64,000 bases of DNA from CAMLIZ01 sp966212505 (GCA_966212505.1 CBIHRS010000002.1:186001-250000); one strand, 5' to 3'. Counted from the stretch's first letter, positions 9,154 to 18,420 are shown. The notes: generated from the letters alone by a model not told the origin. Numbers and translations are program-made.

Positions 9154-10986
9154 ATGGACAGGCTGGACAAGAAGACGGGAATGAACCTGGGCACGCTGGT
9201 GTTCGTGGTGGCGCTGGTGCTGATCGCGCACGACTGGTGGGCGCAGAGCCGCACGATCGAGCCGCTGCCCTACAGCGCCTTCGAGCAGTACCTGCGCGAC
9301 GGCAAGGTGGCCGAGGTGACGGTGGGCGACAAGCTGATCACCGGCAAGCTGAAGGCGCCCGAGCCCAACGGCAAGCAGGTGGTGGTGTCCACGCTGGTGG
9401 AGCCGCCGGTGGCCGAGCGCCTGTCGCGCTATGGCGTGCCGTACCAGCGCGTGCATGAGCCCACCTGGCTGCAGGACATCCTCTCGTGGGTGGCGCCGGT
9501 GGTGGTGCTGATGGTGTTCTGGTCGTTCATGGCGCGCCGCATGGCGGGCAAGTTCGGCAGCGGCGGCCTGCTGGGCATCGGCCAGAGCAAGGCCAAGGTC
9601 TACATGGAAAAGAGCACCGGCGTGCGCTTCGACGACGTGGCCGGCGTCGACGAGGCCAAGGCCGAGCTGCAGGAGATCGTGCAGTTCCTCAAGAGCCCCA
9701 AGGAATACGGCCGCCTTGGTGCGCGGGTGCCCAAGGGCGTGCTGCTGATGGGCCCCACCGGCACCGGCAAGACACTGCTGGCCCGCGCGGTGGCGGGCGA
9801 GGCCGGCGTGGCCTTCTTCTCGATCAGCGGCTCCGAGTTCATCGAGATGTTCGTCGGCGTGGGCGCGGCCCGCGTGCGCGACCTGTTCGAGCAGGCGCGC
9901 GCCAACGCGCCGGCCATCATCTTCATCGACGAGCTCGACGCGCTGGGCAAGGCGCGCGGCGTGTTCCCGGTGTCCGGCGGGCACGACGAGCGCGAGCAGA
10001 CGCTGAACCAGCTGCTGGTCGAGCTCGACGGCTTCGATCCCAGCGTGGGCGTGGTGCTGCTGGCGGCCACCAACCGGCCCGAGATCCTCGACCCCGCGCT
10101 GCTGCGCGCCGGCCGCTTCGACCGGCAGGTGCTGGTCGACCGACCCGACCGCACCGGCCGGCTCGCAATCCTGAAGGTGCATGCGAAGAAGATCCGCCTG
10201 GCGCCGGACACCGACCTGGACCAGGTGGCGGCCATCACCGTGGGCTTCGCGGGGGCCGATCTCGCCAACGTGGTCAACGAGGCGGCGCTGGTCGCCACCC
10301 GGCGCCGCGCCGATGCGGTGAGCCTGGCCGACTTCACGCAGGCCATCGAGCGCATCGTGGCCGGCATCGAGAAGAAGAACAGCCTGCTGAGCCCGCGCGA
10401 GCGCGAACTGGTGGCCACGCATGAACTGGGCCATGCACTCACCGCGCTGGCGCTGCCCGGCGTCGACAAGGTGCACAAGGTGTCGATCGTGCCGCACGGC
10501 GTGGGCGCGCTCGGCTACACGCTGCAGCGCCCCACCGAAGACCGCCACCTGATGCGGCGCGGCGAGTTGGTCGACAAGCTCACCGTGCTGCTCGGCGGCC
10601 GCGCGGCCGAGGTGCTGGTGTTCGGCGAGCCTTCCACCGGCGCGGCCGACGACCTGGCCAAGGCCACCGACGTGGCGCGCGACATGGTGCTGCGCTACGG
10701 CATGGACGACACGCTCGGCCCGGTGGTCTACGCCGACCGCGCACCAGCCTTCCTGACGCCGAGTGAAGAGTCCGCGCCCGCGCAGCACAACGCCACCAGC
10801 CCGGTCACCGCGCAGCGCATCGACGAGGCGGTGCGCAACCTGCTCGACCAGGCGATGGGCCGGGCGATGGCGCTGCTGCGCGAACGCCGCGCCACGCTCG
10901 ACCGCTGCGTGCAGGCGCTCATTGCACAGGAGACACTGGACGAGGAGCAGCTGGGCGCGTTGGTCCGAGGCGCCCAGGCCGAGTAG
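9154..10986 (+). CDS. ftsH: FtsH-type ATP-dependent zinc metalloprotease
   Basis: Predicted 610 residues. An N-terminal membrane helix (residues about 12-28), a short periplasmic region and a second helix (about 110-130) precede the AAA module. Walker A G-P-T-G-T-G-K-T lies at 200-207, Walker B is I-I-F-I-D-E-L-D-A, and the second region of homology is A-A-T-N-R-P-E-I-L-D-P-A-L. The zinc protease motif H-E-L-G-H is at 423-427. The pore loop reads F-I-E-M-F-V-G-V-G instead of the common F-V-E-M-F-V-G-V-G. This looks like an accessory FtsH copy embedded in a stress block rather than the housekeeping one, which usually sits next to rlmE/folP; that is inferred from context. It would degrade damaged membrane proteins. 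The ATG at 9154 follows a GAGG element; an alternative ATG is at 9181. Confidence 0.93.
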   Translation: MDRLDKKTGMNLGTLVFVVALVLIAHDWWAQSRTIEPLPYSAFEQYLRDGKVAEVTVGDKLITGKLKAPEPNGKQVVVSTLVEPPVAERLSRYGVPYQRVHEPTWLQDILSWVAPVVVLMVFWSFMARRMAGKFGSGGLLGIGQSKAKVYMEKSTGVRFDDVAGVDEAKAELQEIVQFLKSPKEYGRLGARVPKGVLLMGPTGTGKTLLARAVAGEAGVAFFSISGSEFIEMFVGVGAARVRDLFEQARANAPAIIFIDELDALGKARGVFPVSGGHDEREQTLNQLLVELDGFDPSVGVVLLAATNRPEILDPALLRAGRFDRQVLVDRPDRTGRLAILKVHAKKIRLAPDTDLDQVAAITVGFAGADLANVVNEAALVATRRRADAVSLADFTQAIERIVAGIEKKNSLLSPRERELVATHELGHALTALALPGVDKVHKVSIVPHGVGALGYTLQRPTEDRHLMRRGELVDKLTVLLGGRAAEVLVFGEPSTGAADDLAKATDVARDMVLRYGMDDTLGPVVYADRAPAFLTPSEESAPAQHNATSPVTAQRIDEAVRNLLDQAMGRAMALLRERRATLDRCVQALIAQETLDEEQLGALVRGAQAE

Positions 10987-11074
10987 AACGGGCTCCCCAC
11001 CTGTGCACTTTTGTGCAGCAGGGCGGAGGCGGCGGTCCTATGATGACGGCCTGCCCTCTCTTCCCGGTCGCGTG

Positions 11075-11608
11075 ATGTCCAAGACCCTGAGCAGACGCCG
11101 TCTCGTCGCCGCCCTCGGCGCTTTCCCGCTGGCCCTCGGGCCGCTGGCCGCCCGCGCCACGGCCGAGAACCGCGTGCTGCGCTTCGACCACCTGCACACC
11201 GGCGAGAAGCTCCGCGTCGAATACTTCGCCGCCGGCGCCTACCTGCCGGATGCGCTCGGCGAAGTGAACCACCTGCTGCGCGATTTCCGCACCGGCGACG
11301 TCGGCCAGATCGACCCCGCGCTGCTCGATGTGCTGCATGCGCTGACCCTCGCCACCGGCAGCCGCCGGCCGTTCCAGATCATCTCGGGCTACCGCTCGCC
11401 GGCCACCAACGAGATGCTGCGCCAGCGCAGCAGCGGCGTGGCGGGTGGCAGCCTGCACATGCAGGGCCAGGCCATCGACATCCGGCTGGCCGATGTGAAG
11501 CTCGAGGCCTTGCGCGACGCCGCAGTGGGCCTGCGTGCCGGCGGCGTGGGCTACTACCCCGCATCGCAGTTCGTGCATGTGGACACCGGCCGGGTGAGGG
11601 CATGGTGA
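11075..11608 (+). CDS. Tat-exported YcbK/DUF882 family protein (M15-like peptidase fold)
   Basis: Predicted 177 residues. The N-terminus S-R-R-R-L-V-A-A-L-G followed by a hydrophobic core and A-R-A is a twin-arginine signal peptide, so folded export to the periplasm is predicted. The domain contains S-G-Y-R-S-P-A-T-N, S-L-H-M-Q-G-Q-A-I-D-I and F-V-H-V-D-T-G, the metal-ligand signatures of the D,D-carboxypeptidase-like peptidase M15A fold. E. coli ycbK sits next to the L,D-transpeptidase gene ycbB; here the L,D-transpeptidase at 11745-13220 is also adjacent but on the opposite strand. A role in peptidoglycan maturation is therefore likely. It overlaps the following small gene by 7 bp. Confidence 0.9.
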   Translation: MSKTLSRRRLVAALGAFPLALGPLAARATAENRVLRFDHLHTGEKLRVEYFAAGAYLPDALGEVNHLLRDFRTGDVGQIDPALLDVLHALTLATGSRRPFQIISGYRSPATNEMLRQRSSGVAGGSLHMQGQAIDIRLADVKLEALRDAAVGLRAGGVGYYPASQFVHVDTGRVRAW

Positions 11609-11811
11609 CCGACCTGCACGCCCAGCCGCCCGTGCCCGATGACGACCCGCCGCCGGTGATGCCGCCGCCGCCCGACGACAACGCCTGCTGCAACAGCGGC
11701 TGCGACCCCTGCGTGTTCGATCTCTACGAGGCCGAGCGCGAGCGCTACTTCGCCGAGATGCGCGCCTGGCGCGCTCGCCGGGCCAGCGCCTCCGACAACC
11801 GCCGGTCGTGA
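11602..11811 (+). CDS. Oxidoreductase-like domain protein (PF09791-type), short
   Basis: Predicted 69 residues. After a proline- and aspartate-rich leader, the sequence C-C-N-S-G-C-D-P-C-V-F-D-L-Y-E-A-E matches the hallmark of the oxidoreductase-like N-terminal family, a short Cys-rich module found alone in many proteobacteria. The four cysteines could bind metal or form disulfides; no activity is established. It starts inside the last codons of the DUF882 gene (7-bp overlap), suggesting translational coupling. Its last 67 bp lie antisense to the 3' end of the L,D-transpeptidase gene. Confidence 0.82.
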   Translation: MVTDLHAQPPVPDDDPPPVMPPPPDDNACCNSGCDPCVFDLYEAERERYFAEMRAWRARRASASDNRRS

Positions 11812-13220
11812 CCGTAGATGTCGTCGGCAAAGTGCACGCTGCCGTCCTCCGGCACCACCATCGCGGTCAGGTAGAACAGCAGCACCGGTAGCGGCTGCGG
11901 CAGGTCCACGCGCTGCGAGGCTGCCGTGGCCTGCGCGGCCTGGCGGATGCGCTCCGGCGTCCAGCCCGGGGTGTCGCGCAGCACCCAGTCGGCCAGCGCC
12001 ATCGGATCCTCGACCCGCACGCAGCCGTGGCTGAAGTCGCGCCGCGCGCGGCCGAAGAGCTGCGTCGCCGGCGTGTCGTGCAGGTAGATGTCGTCGTCGT
12101 TCGGGAACACGAACTTCACCCGACCCAGCGCGTTCTTCGGCCCGGGCCGCTGGCGCACGCGCATCTCGCCCGGGCCTGGCACGATCTCCATGTCGTTGCG
12201 CTGCAGGTAGGCAGGGTCGCGCGCCAGCGCCGGCAGCAGCTCCTTGCGCAGGATGGAGCGGGGCACGTACCAGTAGGGGCGGAAGATCACCTGGCGCATC
12301 TGCGCGAACAGCACCGGGGTCTGCGTGTCGAGCGCGCGGCCCACGACCACGCCCATCGTCAACGGCGGACTCTGGGGTTCGGCCGGACGCCAGGCCCAGA
12401 GGCGGAACATCGGGATGTTGATGGCGAGCGTGGGCCTGCCATCGAAATCGGGCAACCAGCGCAGCCGCTCCAGCGCCAGTTCGAGCTGTTCGGCACGTTG
12501 GGCCAACGGCACGTTCAGCGCCGCGGTCGTGGCGCGGCCGATCACACCATCCGCCTCCAGCCCATGGCGGCGCTGGAAGCGGCGCAGCCCCTCGGCCCAG
12601 TCGGGGTCGTAGCGGTCGGCGCCGGCCGGTGCATCGGCCGGCAGGTCGCCCAGCTCGACGAGGCGCTGCCGCAGCGCCGCCGCGTCGCGATAGTCCTCGC
12701 CGGGGCGGACCTTGGTCGCTGGTGCGAGCGTGACGGGTGCGGTGGCCAAGGCCAGTGCCCGGTAGCGCGCCAGCGCTTCGCGCAGCCGCGCGTATTGCGC
12801 CAGGCGAGGCCGCTGCCCGGCGGCCAGCGCCGGCAGGCGGGCGTCGGCCGCAGCCTCGCGAACGGCCGCTGCGAGATCGGCGATGTCCGCCCGCGCCGGC
12901 ACCCGGAAGCCGAGCGCATGCGGATCGATGCGGCCCTGGCGCAGGTCGTGCAGGTAGCGCAGCGTGGCGGCCTCGAGCTCGCGCGCAAAGCGCTGCGGGT
13001 CGGCCGAGGGCAGGGTCGAGGCCTGCCGCGCCAGGTCGTCCGCGCCATAGTCGGCCGGCGACAGGCCGTCGGCGGCCGCGTCGGCCAGCAGCTGCAGCGC
13101 CTGGCGGGCGCCGGCGCTGGGGCGGTCCTGCCCATCGAGCCAGGGCGTCTGGGCCATGGCGCTGCCGATCAGGCACAGCGCCAGCAGGATGGCGGCCCAG
13201 GGCCGCAGCGCAGCGGGCAT
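11745..13220 (-). CDS. L,D-transpeptidase, YcbB/LdtD-like
   Basis: Predicted 491 residues. A Sec signal peptide (residues 1-23, ending S-A-M-A-Q) is followed by an alpha-helical scaffold domain and a peptidoglycan-binding element (W-A-E-G-L-R-R-F-Q-R-R-H-G-L near 200). The C-terminal YkuD domain has catalytic motif S-H-G-C-V-R-V with Cys400. YcbB-type enzymes form 3-3 crosslinks in peptidoglycan in the periplasm. The length is shorter than E. coli YcbB (about 615). Convergent YcbK-like and Oxidored-like genes lie at its 3' end, and a universal stress protein gene lies 7 bp upstream on the same strand, so these two may share a transcript. Confidence 0.92.
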   Translation of the reverse strand: MPAALRPWAAILLALCLIGSAMAQTPWLDGQDRPSAGARQALQLLADAAADGLSPADYGADDLARQASTLPSADPQRFARELEAATLRYLHDLRQGRIDPHALGFRVPARADIADLAAAVREAAADARLPALAAGQRPRLAQYARLREALARYRALALATAPVTLAPATKVRPGEDYRDAAALRQRLVELGDLPADAPAGADRYDPDWAEGLRRFQRRHGLEADGVIGRATTAALNVPLAQRAEQLELALERLRWLPDFDGRPTLAINIPMFRLWAWRPAEPQSPPLTMGVVVGRALDTQTPVLFAQMRQVIFRPYWYVPRSILRKELLPALARDPAYLQRNDMEIVPGPGEMRVRQRPGPKNALGRVKFVFPNDDDIYLHDTPATQLFGRARRDFSHGCVRVEDPMALADWVLRDTPGWTPERIRQAAQATAASQRVDLPQPLPVLLFYLTAMVVPEDGSVHFADDIYGHDRRLSEALARRARQARISAK

Positions 13221-13227
13221 CGGCGCG

Positions 13228-14073
13228 TCAGTGCGACATCAGCACCGGCACCGTCATGTTGGCCAGCAGCGTGCGGGTGGCACCGCCCAGCACGCGCTCG
13301 GCCCAGCGCGGATGGCCATAGGCGCCCATCACCAGCAGGTCGATGCCGGCATCGGCGGCGCGTGACAGCAGCGCATTGCCCACGTCGATCTCGGTGACCT
13401 CCAGCCGCACGTCGGCCTCGACGCCATGCCACATCAGCCATTGGTGGATGGCATCGAGGCGCTCGCGGGTGCCGGCACCGTCGGCCATCAGCGGTGTTTC
13501 GCACTGGAGCACGGTCACCCGCTGGGCCCGGCACAGCAGCGGCATCGCGTCGGCCACCGCACGCGCGGCTTCGCGGCTGTCGTCCCAGGCCACCAACACG
13601 TTCTCGCCGATGGCGTCGAAGCGGCCGGCATAGGGCAGCACCAGCGTGGGCCGGGCGCTTTGCAGCACCACCTGTTCCACCAGCGTGCGGGCCGCGGCGG
13701 CGCCATCGACACCGGGCTCGGCCTGGCCGATCACGACGAAGTCGCTGCAGCGGCTGTGCTGGATCACCGAAGCGGCGCCGTCCTCGTCGTCGACCACCGC
13801 CTCGAACGACTTCAGCCCGGCCTCGCGGCAGCGCTCGCGGAAGCGCTGCGCCCGCTCGTCGGCCAGGCGGCGCAGGTGGGTCAGCAGCAGCGTCACCGTG
13901 TCCAGGCCGGGCAGCGCCGGGCCGGCTTCGGCCGGTAGCGGCAGCCGGCCCGTGGGCGACAGGCCCACGAGGTGCGCATCCCACTGCCGGGCGAGGCGGA
14001 TCGCGAGCTCGGTGCGGGCCGAGCAACGCGGGTGGTCATCCAGGTGCACGAGCAGGCTGCGGTAGATCGTCAT
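13228..14073 (-). CDS. Tandem-domain universal stress protein (UspA family)
   Basis: Predicted 281 residues with two UspA folds (about 1-140 and 150-281), the usual layout of bacterial tandem USPs. The N-terminal domain starts Y-R-S-L-L-V-H-L-D. The C-terminal domain carries G-A-Y-G-H-P-R-W-A-E and G-G-A-T-R-T-L, the nucleotide-loop G-x2-G-x9-G-(S/T) signature, and ends with V-P-V-L-M-S-H. The first domain has no such glycine loop and may not bind ATP. Such proteins accumulate under hypoxia, nutrient and oxidative stress. The gene is divergent from the PHA synthase gene across 103 bp that hold an FNR-like site, and precedes the L,D-transpeptidase gene. Confidence 0.93.
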   Translation of the reverse strand: MTIYRSLLVHLDDHPRCSARTELAIRLARQWDAHLVGLSPTGRLPLPAEAGPALPGLDTVTLLLTHLRRLADERAQRFRERCREAGLKSFEAVVDDEDGAASVIQHSRCSDFVVIGQAEPGVDGAAAARTLVEQVVLQSARPTLVLPYAGRFDAIGENVLVAWDDSREAARAVADAMPLLCRAQRVTVLQCETPLMADGAGTRERLDAIHQWLMWHGVEADVRLEVTEIDVGNALLSRAADAGIDLLVMGAYGHPRWAERVLGGATRTLLANMTVPVLMSH

Positions 14074-14127
14074 GGGAAGCTCCGGTGCGTTGTGCGTTCA
14101 TTCTGTGATTCGAGGCGGAGGGGTGAA

Positions 14128-14141
14128 TTGAGCCAGCGCAA
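14128..14141. promoter_or_regulatory. FNR/Anr-like box between usp and phaC-like genes
   Basis: TTGAG-CCAG-CGCAA matches the consensus TTGAT-N4-ATCAA at 7 of 10 defined positions. It lies 36 bp before the PHA synthase start and 55 bp before the usp start. On its own this is weak, but a comparable site occurs in the mgtA/ftsH intergenic region of the same block. Confidence 0.4.
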
Positions 14142-14176
14142 GAGCGGAGATCGCCCGGCCTTGCAACATCCGGCCG

Positions 14177-15922
14177 ATGAACGGACAACTGCATCCCGTG
14201 CGCTACCCGATGGACCTGCCGCTCAAGGCCGCCATCGGCCGGCTCACCCACGGCATCTCGCCGGCGGCGCTGGCACTGAGCTTCCAGGACTGGTGGATCC
14301 ACCTGCTGGCCTCGCCCGGCAAGCAGGCCGAGCTGGCGCGCAGCGCGCAGCAGAAAGGGCTGCAGTGGCTGCTGTACCTGCAGGCGCTGGCGCAGGGCGA
14401 TGCCGAGCAGGCCGGCCGCGCGATGGTGCAGGACAAGCGCTTCGCCCACCCGCAATGGCAGCAGCCGCCTTTCAACATGGCGGCCCAGGCCTTCCTGCTC
14501 GCGCAGCAATGGTGGGCCGAGGCGATGACCGGCGTGCGCGGCGTGTCGGCCCACCACGAGCAGGTGGCCGAATTCATGACGCGGCAGTTCCTCGACATGG
14601 TGTCGCCGTCGAACTTCGTGCCCTCCAACCCCGAGGTGATGGAAGCCACGTTCAAGAGCGGTGGCATGAACCTGTGGCAGGGCGCGGCCAACTGGTGGCA
14701 CGAGGCGATGCTGGTCGCCACCAACAGCCCGCCGCCGGGGGCCGAGCGCTTCCGCCCGGGCGAGGCGGTGGCGGTCACGCCGGGCAAGGTGGTGTGGCGC
14801 AACCGGCTGATCGAGCTGATCCAGTACACGCCGACCACGCCGACGGTGCATCCCGAGCCGGTGCTGATGGTGCCGTCGTGGATCATGAAGTACTACATCC
14901 TCGACCTGTCGCCGCACAACTCGATGGTGCGCTACCTGGTCGGCCAGGGCCACACGGTGTTCATGGTGTCGTGGCGCAACCCCGGCCCGGAGGACAGCGA
15001 TCTCAGCATGGACGACTACCTCGAGCTCGGCGTGCTCGAGGCGCTGCAGGCGGTGCAGCGGGCGCAGCCGGGCCGGCAGGTGCACCTGGCCGGCTACTGC
15101 CTCGGCGGCACGCTGGCCGCCATTGCCGCGGCCACGCTGGCCTGCCGTGGTGAATCGCCGCTGAAGAGCCTGTCGCTGCTGGCGGCGCAGACCGATTTCG
15201 AGCAGCCGGGCGAGCTGGGCCTGTTCATCGACGAGAGCCAGGTCGCCTTCCTCGAGGACATCATGGCCGACCACGGCTCGCTCGACGGCCGGCAGATGGC
15301 CGGCGCCTTCGCGCTGATCAACTCCAAGGACCTGGTCTGGTCCAAGCTCGTGCACGCCTACCTGATGGGCGACACCACCCCGCTCGACGACCTGCATGCG
15401 TGGAATGCCGATGCCACCCGCATGCCGGCGCGCATGCACAGCGAATACCTGCGCCGGCTCTACCTGAACAACGACCTCGGCGAAGGCCGCTACGAGGTGC
15501 ACGGCCGGCCGGTGGTGCTGGAGGACGTGCGGGTGCCGATGTTCGTGGTGGGCACCGAGCGCGACCACGTGTCGCCGTGGAAATCGGTCTACAAGATCCA
15601 CCGGCTCACGCGCACCGGCATCACCTTCGTGCTGACCACCGGCGGGCACAACGTGGGCATCGTCAACCCGCCGCGCAGCGATGCAATGGCGGGCCACATC
15701 AGCCATCGCTGGGCGGTGCGCGTGGCCGATGCGCCGCACATCGACGCCGACACCTGGGCGCAGTCGGCCGAGCACCGCGCCGGCTCGTGGTGGCCCACCT
15801 GGCACGAATGGCTGGCGGCGGGGTCCGGCCCGCGCAGCAAGCCGCTGCCGGTGGGCGGCAGCGGGCCGAAGCGCCTGGTGCCGCTGGACGATTCGCCGGG
15901 CACCTACGTGCACGTGAGCTGA
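14177..15922 (+). CDS. phaC: Poly(3-hydroxyalkanoate) synthase, class I-type PhaC
   Basis: Predicted 581 residues, the size of class I synthases. An N-terminal PhaC domain (about 30-200, with W-x-x-x-P-F-N-M) precedes an alpha/beta-hydrolase core. The modified lipase box G-Y-C-L-G-G has nucleophile Cys308; the remaining triad members read as Asp463 in E-R-D-H-V-S and His491 in G-G-H-N-V-G. The enzyme polymerises hydroxyacyl-CoA into PHA granules in the cytoplasm. Neither phaA, phaB nor a phasin gene is adjacent; the neighbours are stress genes, suggesting an accessory copy coupled to redox or oxygen stress. The family reaction is well established; the specific regulation is inferred. Confidence 0.93.
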   Translation: MNGQLHPVRYPMDLPLKAAIGRLTHGISPAALALSFQDWWIHLLASPGKQAELARSAQQKGLQWLLYLQALAQGDAEQAGRAMVQDKRFAHPQWQQPPFNMAAQAFLLAQQWWAEAMTGVRGVSAHHEQVAEFMTRQFLDMVSPSNFVPSNPEVMEATFKSGGMNLWQGAANWWHEAMLVATNSPPPGAERFRPGEAVAVTPGKVVWRNRLIELIQYTPTTPTVHPEPVLMVPSWIMKYYILDLSPHNSMVRYLVGQGHTVFMVSWRNPGPEDSDLSMDDYLELGVLEALQAVQRAQPGRQVHLAGYCLGGTLAAIAAATLACRGESPLKSLSLLAAQTDFEQPGELGLFIDESQVAFLEDIMADHGSLDGRQMAGAFALINSKDLVWSKLVHAYLMGDTTPLDDLHAWNADATRMPARMHSEYLRRLYLNNDLGEGRYEVHGRPVVLEDVRVPMFVVGTERDHVSPWKSVYKIHRLTRTGITFVLTTGGHNVGIVNPPRSDAMAGHISHRWAVRVADAPHIDADTWAQSAEHRAGSWWPTWHEWLAAGSGPRSKPLPVGGSGPKRLVPLDDSPGTYVHVS

Positions 15923-15928
15923 GGCCCG

Positions 15929-18418
15929 ATGGACGCGGTGCTCCCGATGCTCCCGTCGCCCTGGGTCGAGCTGTTCGACCGGGCCGATCTGCTTGCGGTG
16001 GTGCTGGGCACCGACGGCCGGATCCGTCATGCCAACGACCGTCTGCACATGGCCACCGGCTGGCGCGACGAGTCCCTGGCCGGCGTGGACTGGCTCGACC
16101 ATTTCGTGCCGGGCGATGCGGTCTGGACGCGCACGCAGATCGCGGCCTGGCTCGCAGGCGCGCCGCCGCTGGCCTCGGTGGAGGCCGAGTTGCTGGTGCG
16201 CGGCGGCGGACGGCGGCTCGTGCGCTGGTGGCCGGCGCTGCGGCGCGACGAGGCGGGCCGTGTCGAAGGGCTCGCGATGCTGGGCACCGACATGACCGAG
16301 CAGCGCGAGAACGACAAGCGCTCGCGGCGCCTGGCCGATTTCTACCGCGCGCTGTCCGAGATGGGGCAGGCGATGGTCAACGTCGACGACCCGCAACTGC
16401 TCTACCGCACGATCTGCCGCATCGCCGTGTCGTCCGGCCACGCGTTGATGGCCTGGATCGGCGTGATCGAGGGCAGCAGGCTGGTGCCGGTGGCCTGGGG
16501 CGGGCCGGCGATGGAATACACGCGGGATCTGTCGATCGAATGCCCGTCCGAGCAGGTGCCCGATGCCGAGCTGGGGCCGACCACGATGGCGCTGCGCACC
16601 GGCCGCCGCTATGTCTGCAACGATTTCCTCGCCGACCCGCGCACCGGGCCGTTCCGCGAGCGGGCCGAGCGCTTCGGCGTGCGCGCCTCGGCGTCATTTC
16701 CGATCCGCCGGACGGGGCGCATTGCCGGCGCGCTGAATCTCTACTTCGGCGAGCCTGGCGCCTTCGACGAGCCCTTGATCGAACTGGTCGAGCAGATGGT
16801 GTCGGACCTGTGCGTCGGGCTGGACCACATCGATCGCGAATCGGCCCGCGCCCGTGCAGAGCGCTCGGCACGCGAACGCGAGCTGCAGCTCTCGGGCATC
16901 GTCGAGACGGCGATGGACGCGATCATCACCGTCGATGCCGTGGGGCGCATCGTGCTGTTCAACCGCGCGGCCTCGCAGATGTTCGGCGTATCGCCCGAGG
17001 AGGCGCTGGGCGGCACGCTCGACCGCTTCATCCCGCCCGAGCACCGCGCGGCCCACCATGCCCACCTGGCCGACTATGCGGCCGCCGGCATCACCTCGCG
17101 CCGCATGGGCGGGGCGCGCGAGCTCAGCGGCATACGCGCCAACGGCGAGGTCTTTCCGATGGAGGCCTCGATCTCCCGCGCCGGCGAAGGCGACCGGCTG
17201 CTGATGACGGTGATGGCGCGCGACGTGACCCAGCTGCGCCAGGCCGAGAAGGCCCAGCTCGCCCGCACGGCCGCGGAGGCGGCCAACCGCGCGAAGACCG
17301 AGTTCCTCTCGCGCATCAGCCATGAGCTGCGCACGCCGCTCAATGCCGTGCTCGGCTTCACGCAGCTGATGCGCGCCGAGGCGCACGAGCCGCTGACCGA
17401 TCACCAGCGCCGGCAGCTCGACCTGGTGCTGCAGGCCGGCTCGCACCTGCGCACGCTGATCGACGAGATGCTCGACGTGTCGCGCATCGAATCGGGCCGC
17501 ATGGCGATCGAGCATTGCGACTTCGAGCTGTGCGAACTGCTCGACGGCGCGCTGCGCATGAGCGAGCCGCATGCCCACGAGTGCGGCGTCACGCTGCAGG
17601 CGGCCTATGCCGCTGCCTGCCCGCTGCTGATGCGCACCGACCCGGCGCGGCTGCGGCAGGTGATGCTCAACCTGCTGTCGAACGCGATCAAGTACAACCG
17701 GCGCGGTGGCTTGGTGCGGGTGGAGGTGGTGCGCGATCCGTATTTCGTGCACATCACGGTGCGCGACAACGGCTTGGGCATGAGCGACGAGCAGCGCGCC
17801 AACCTGTTCCAGCCCTTCAACCGCCTGGGCCGCGAGCACAGCGGCGTGGAGGGCAGCGGCATCGGCCTGGTGCTGGTGCGCCAGCTCGTCGGCCTGATGG
17901 GCGGCGAGCTGAGCCTGGAAAGCCGCGCCGGCGAGGGCACCGCGGTGCGCGTGACGCTGCCCGGCACCGACGGCCGGCCGATGGCGCCCAAGCCCGGCGC
18001 CGTGCCCGGCCCGGCCGCACAGCCTGAGCCTTCGCCGGAAGGCGTGGTGCTCTACATCGAAGACAACCCGATCAACGCCGTGCTGGTCGAGCAGCTGCTG
18101 TCGCGCTGGCCGCGCACGCAGCTCGTGCTGGCCGCCGATGGCGCCACAGGGCTCGAGCGCGCACGGGCGCTGCGGCCCGACGTGGTGCTGCTCGACATGC
18201 AGCTGCCCGACATGGACGGCCTCAGCGTGCTGCGGCAATTGAAGGCCGACGAGACCACACGCGAGCTGGTGGTGGTGGCGCTCTCGGCCAGCGCGGTGCC
18301 CGAAGACGTCAAGGCCGCGAGCGAGGCCGGCGCGGAAGACTACTGGACCAAGCCGATCGATTTCAGCAGCTTCATCTCCGGCATGCGCCGCCTGCTGTGC
18401 CGTCACCACCGGGCCTGA
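15929..18418 (+). CDS. Hybrid sensor histidine kinase: PAS-GAF-PAS-HisKA-HATPase-receiver
   Basis: Predicted 829 residues, with no membrane helix, so cytoplasmic. A PAS-like domain (about 15-130) is followed by a GAF domain (about 150-310), a second PAS (about 320-440) and a HisKA domain with I-S-H-E-L-R-T-P-L-N (His465). The HATPase domain has N-L-L-S-N-A-I-K-Y-N and D-N-G-L-G-M. The receiver domain begins Y-I-E-D-N-P, with phospho-acceptor Asp756 in L-L-D-M-Q-L-P-D-M-D-G and conserved Lys in K-P-I-D. The gene begins 6 bp after the PHA synthase stop and may be co-transcribed. No cognate response regulator with a DNA-binding output is adjacent. The signal sensed is unknown. Confidence 0.92.
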   Translation: MDAVLPMLPSPWVELFDRADLLAVVLGTDGRIRHANDRLHMATGWRDESLAGVDWLDHFVPGDAVWTRTQIAAWLAGAPPLASVEAELLVRGGGRRLVRWWPALRRDEAGRVEGLAMLGTDMTEQRENDKRSRRLADFYRALSEMGQAMVNVDDPQLLYRTICRIAVSSGHALMAWIGVIEGSRLVPVAWGGPAMEYTRDLSIECPSEQVPDAELGPTTMALRTGRRYVCNDFLADPRTGPFRERAERFGVRASASFPIRRTGRIAGALNLYFGEPGAFDEPLIELVEQMVSDLCVGLDHIDRESARARAERSARERELQLSGIVETAMDAIITVDAVGRIVLFNRAASQMFGVSPEEALGGTLDRFIPPEHRAAHHAHLADYAAAGITSRRMGGARELSGIRANGEVFPMEASISRAGEGDRLLMTVMARDVTQLRQAEKAQLARTAAEAANRAKTEFLSRISHELRTPLNAVLGFTQLMRAEAHEPLTDHQRRQLDLVLQAGSHLRTLIDEMLDVSRIESGRMAIEHCDFELCELLDGALRMSEPHAHECGVTLQAAYAAACPLLMRTDPARLRQVMLNLLSNAIKYNRRGGLVRVEVVRDPYFVHITVRDNGLGMSDEQRANLFQPFNRLGREHSGVEGSGIGLVLVRQLVGLMGGELSLESRAGEGTAVRVTLPGTDGRPMAPKPGAVPGPAAQPEPSPEGVVLYIEDNPINAVLVEQLLSRWPRTQLVLAADGATGLERARALRPDVVLLDMQLPDMDGLSVLRQLKADETTRELVVVALSASAVPEDVKAASEAGAEDYWTKPIDFSSFISGMRRLLCRHHRA

Positions 18419-18420
18419 GC

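Noticed and set aside
14036..16441. 801-codon minus-strand frame opposite the PHA synthase gene
   Set aside because: It is a shadow frame. PhaC on the plus strand has all catalytic residues in order.
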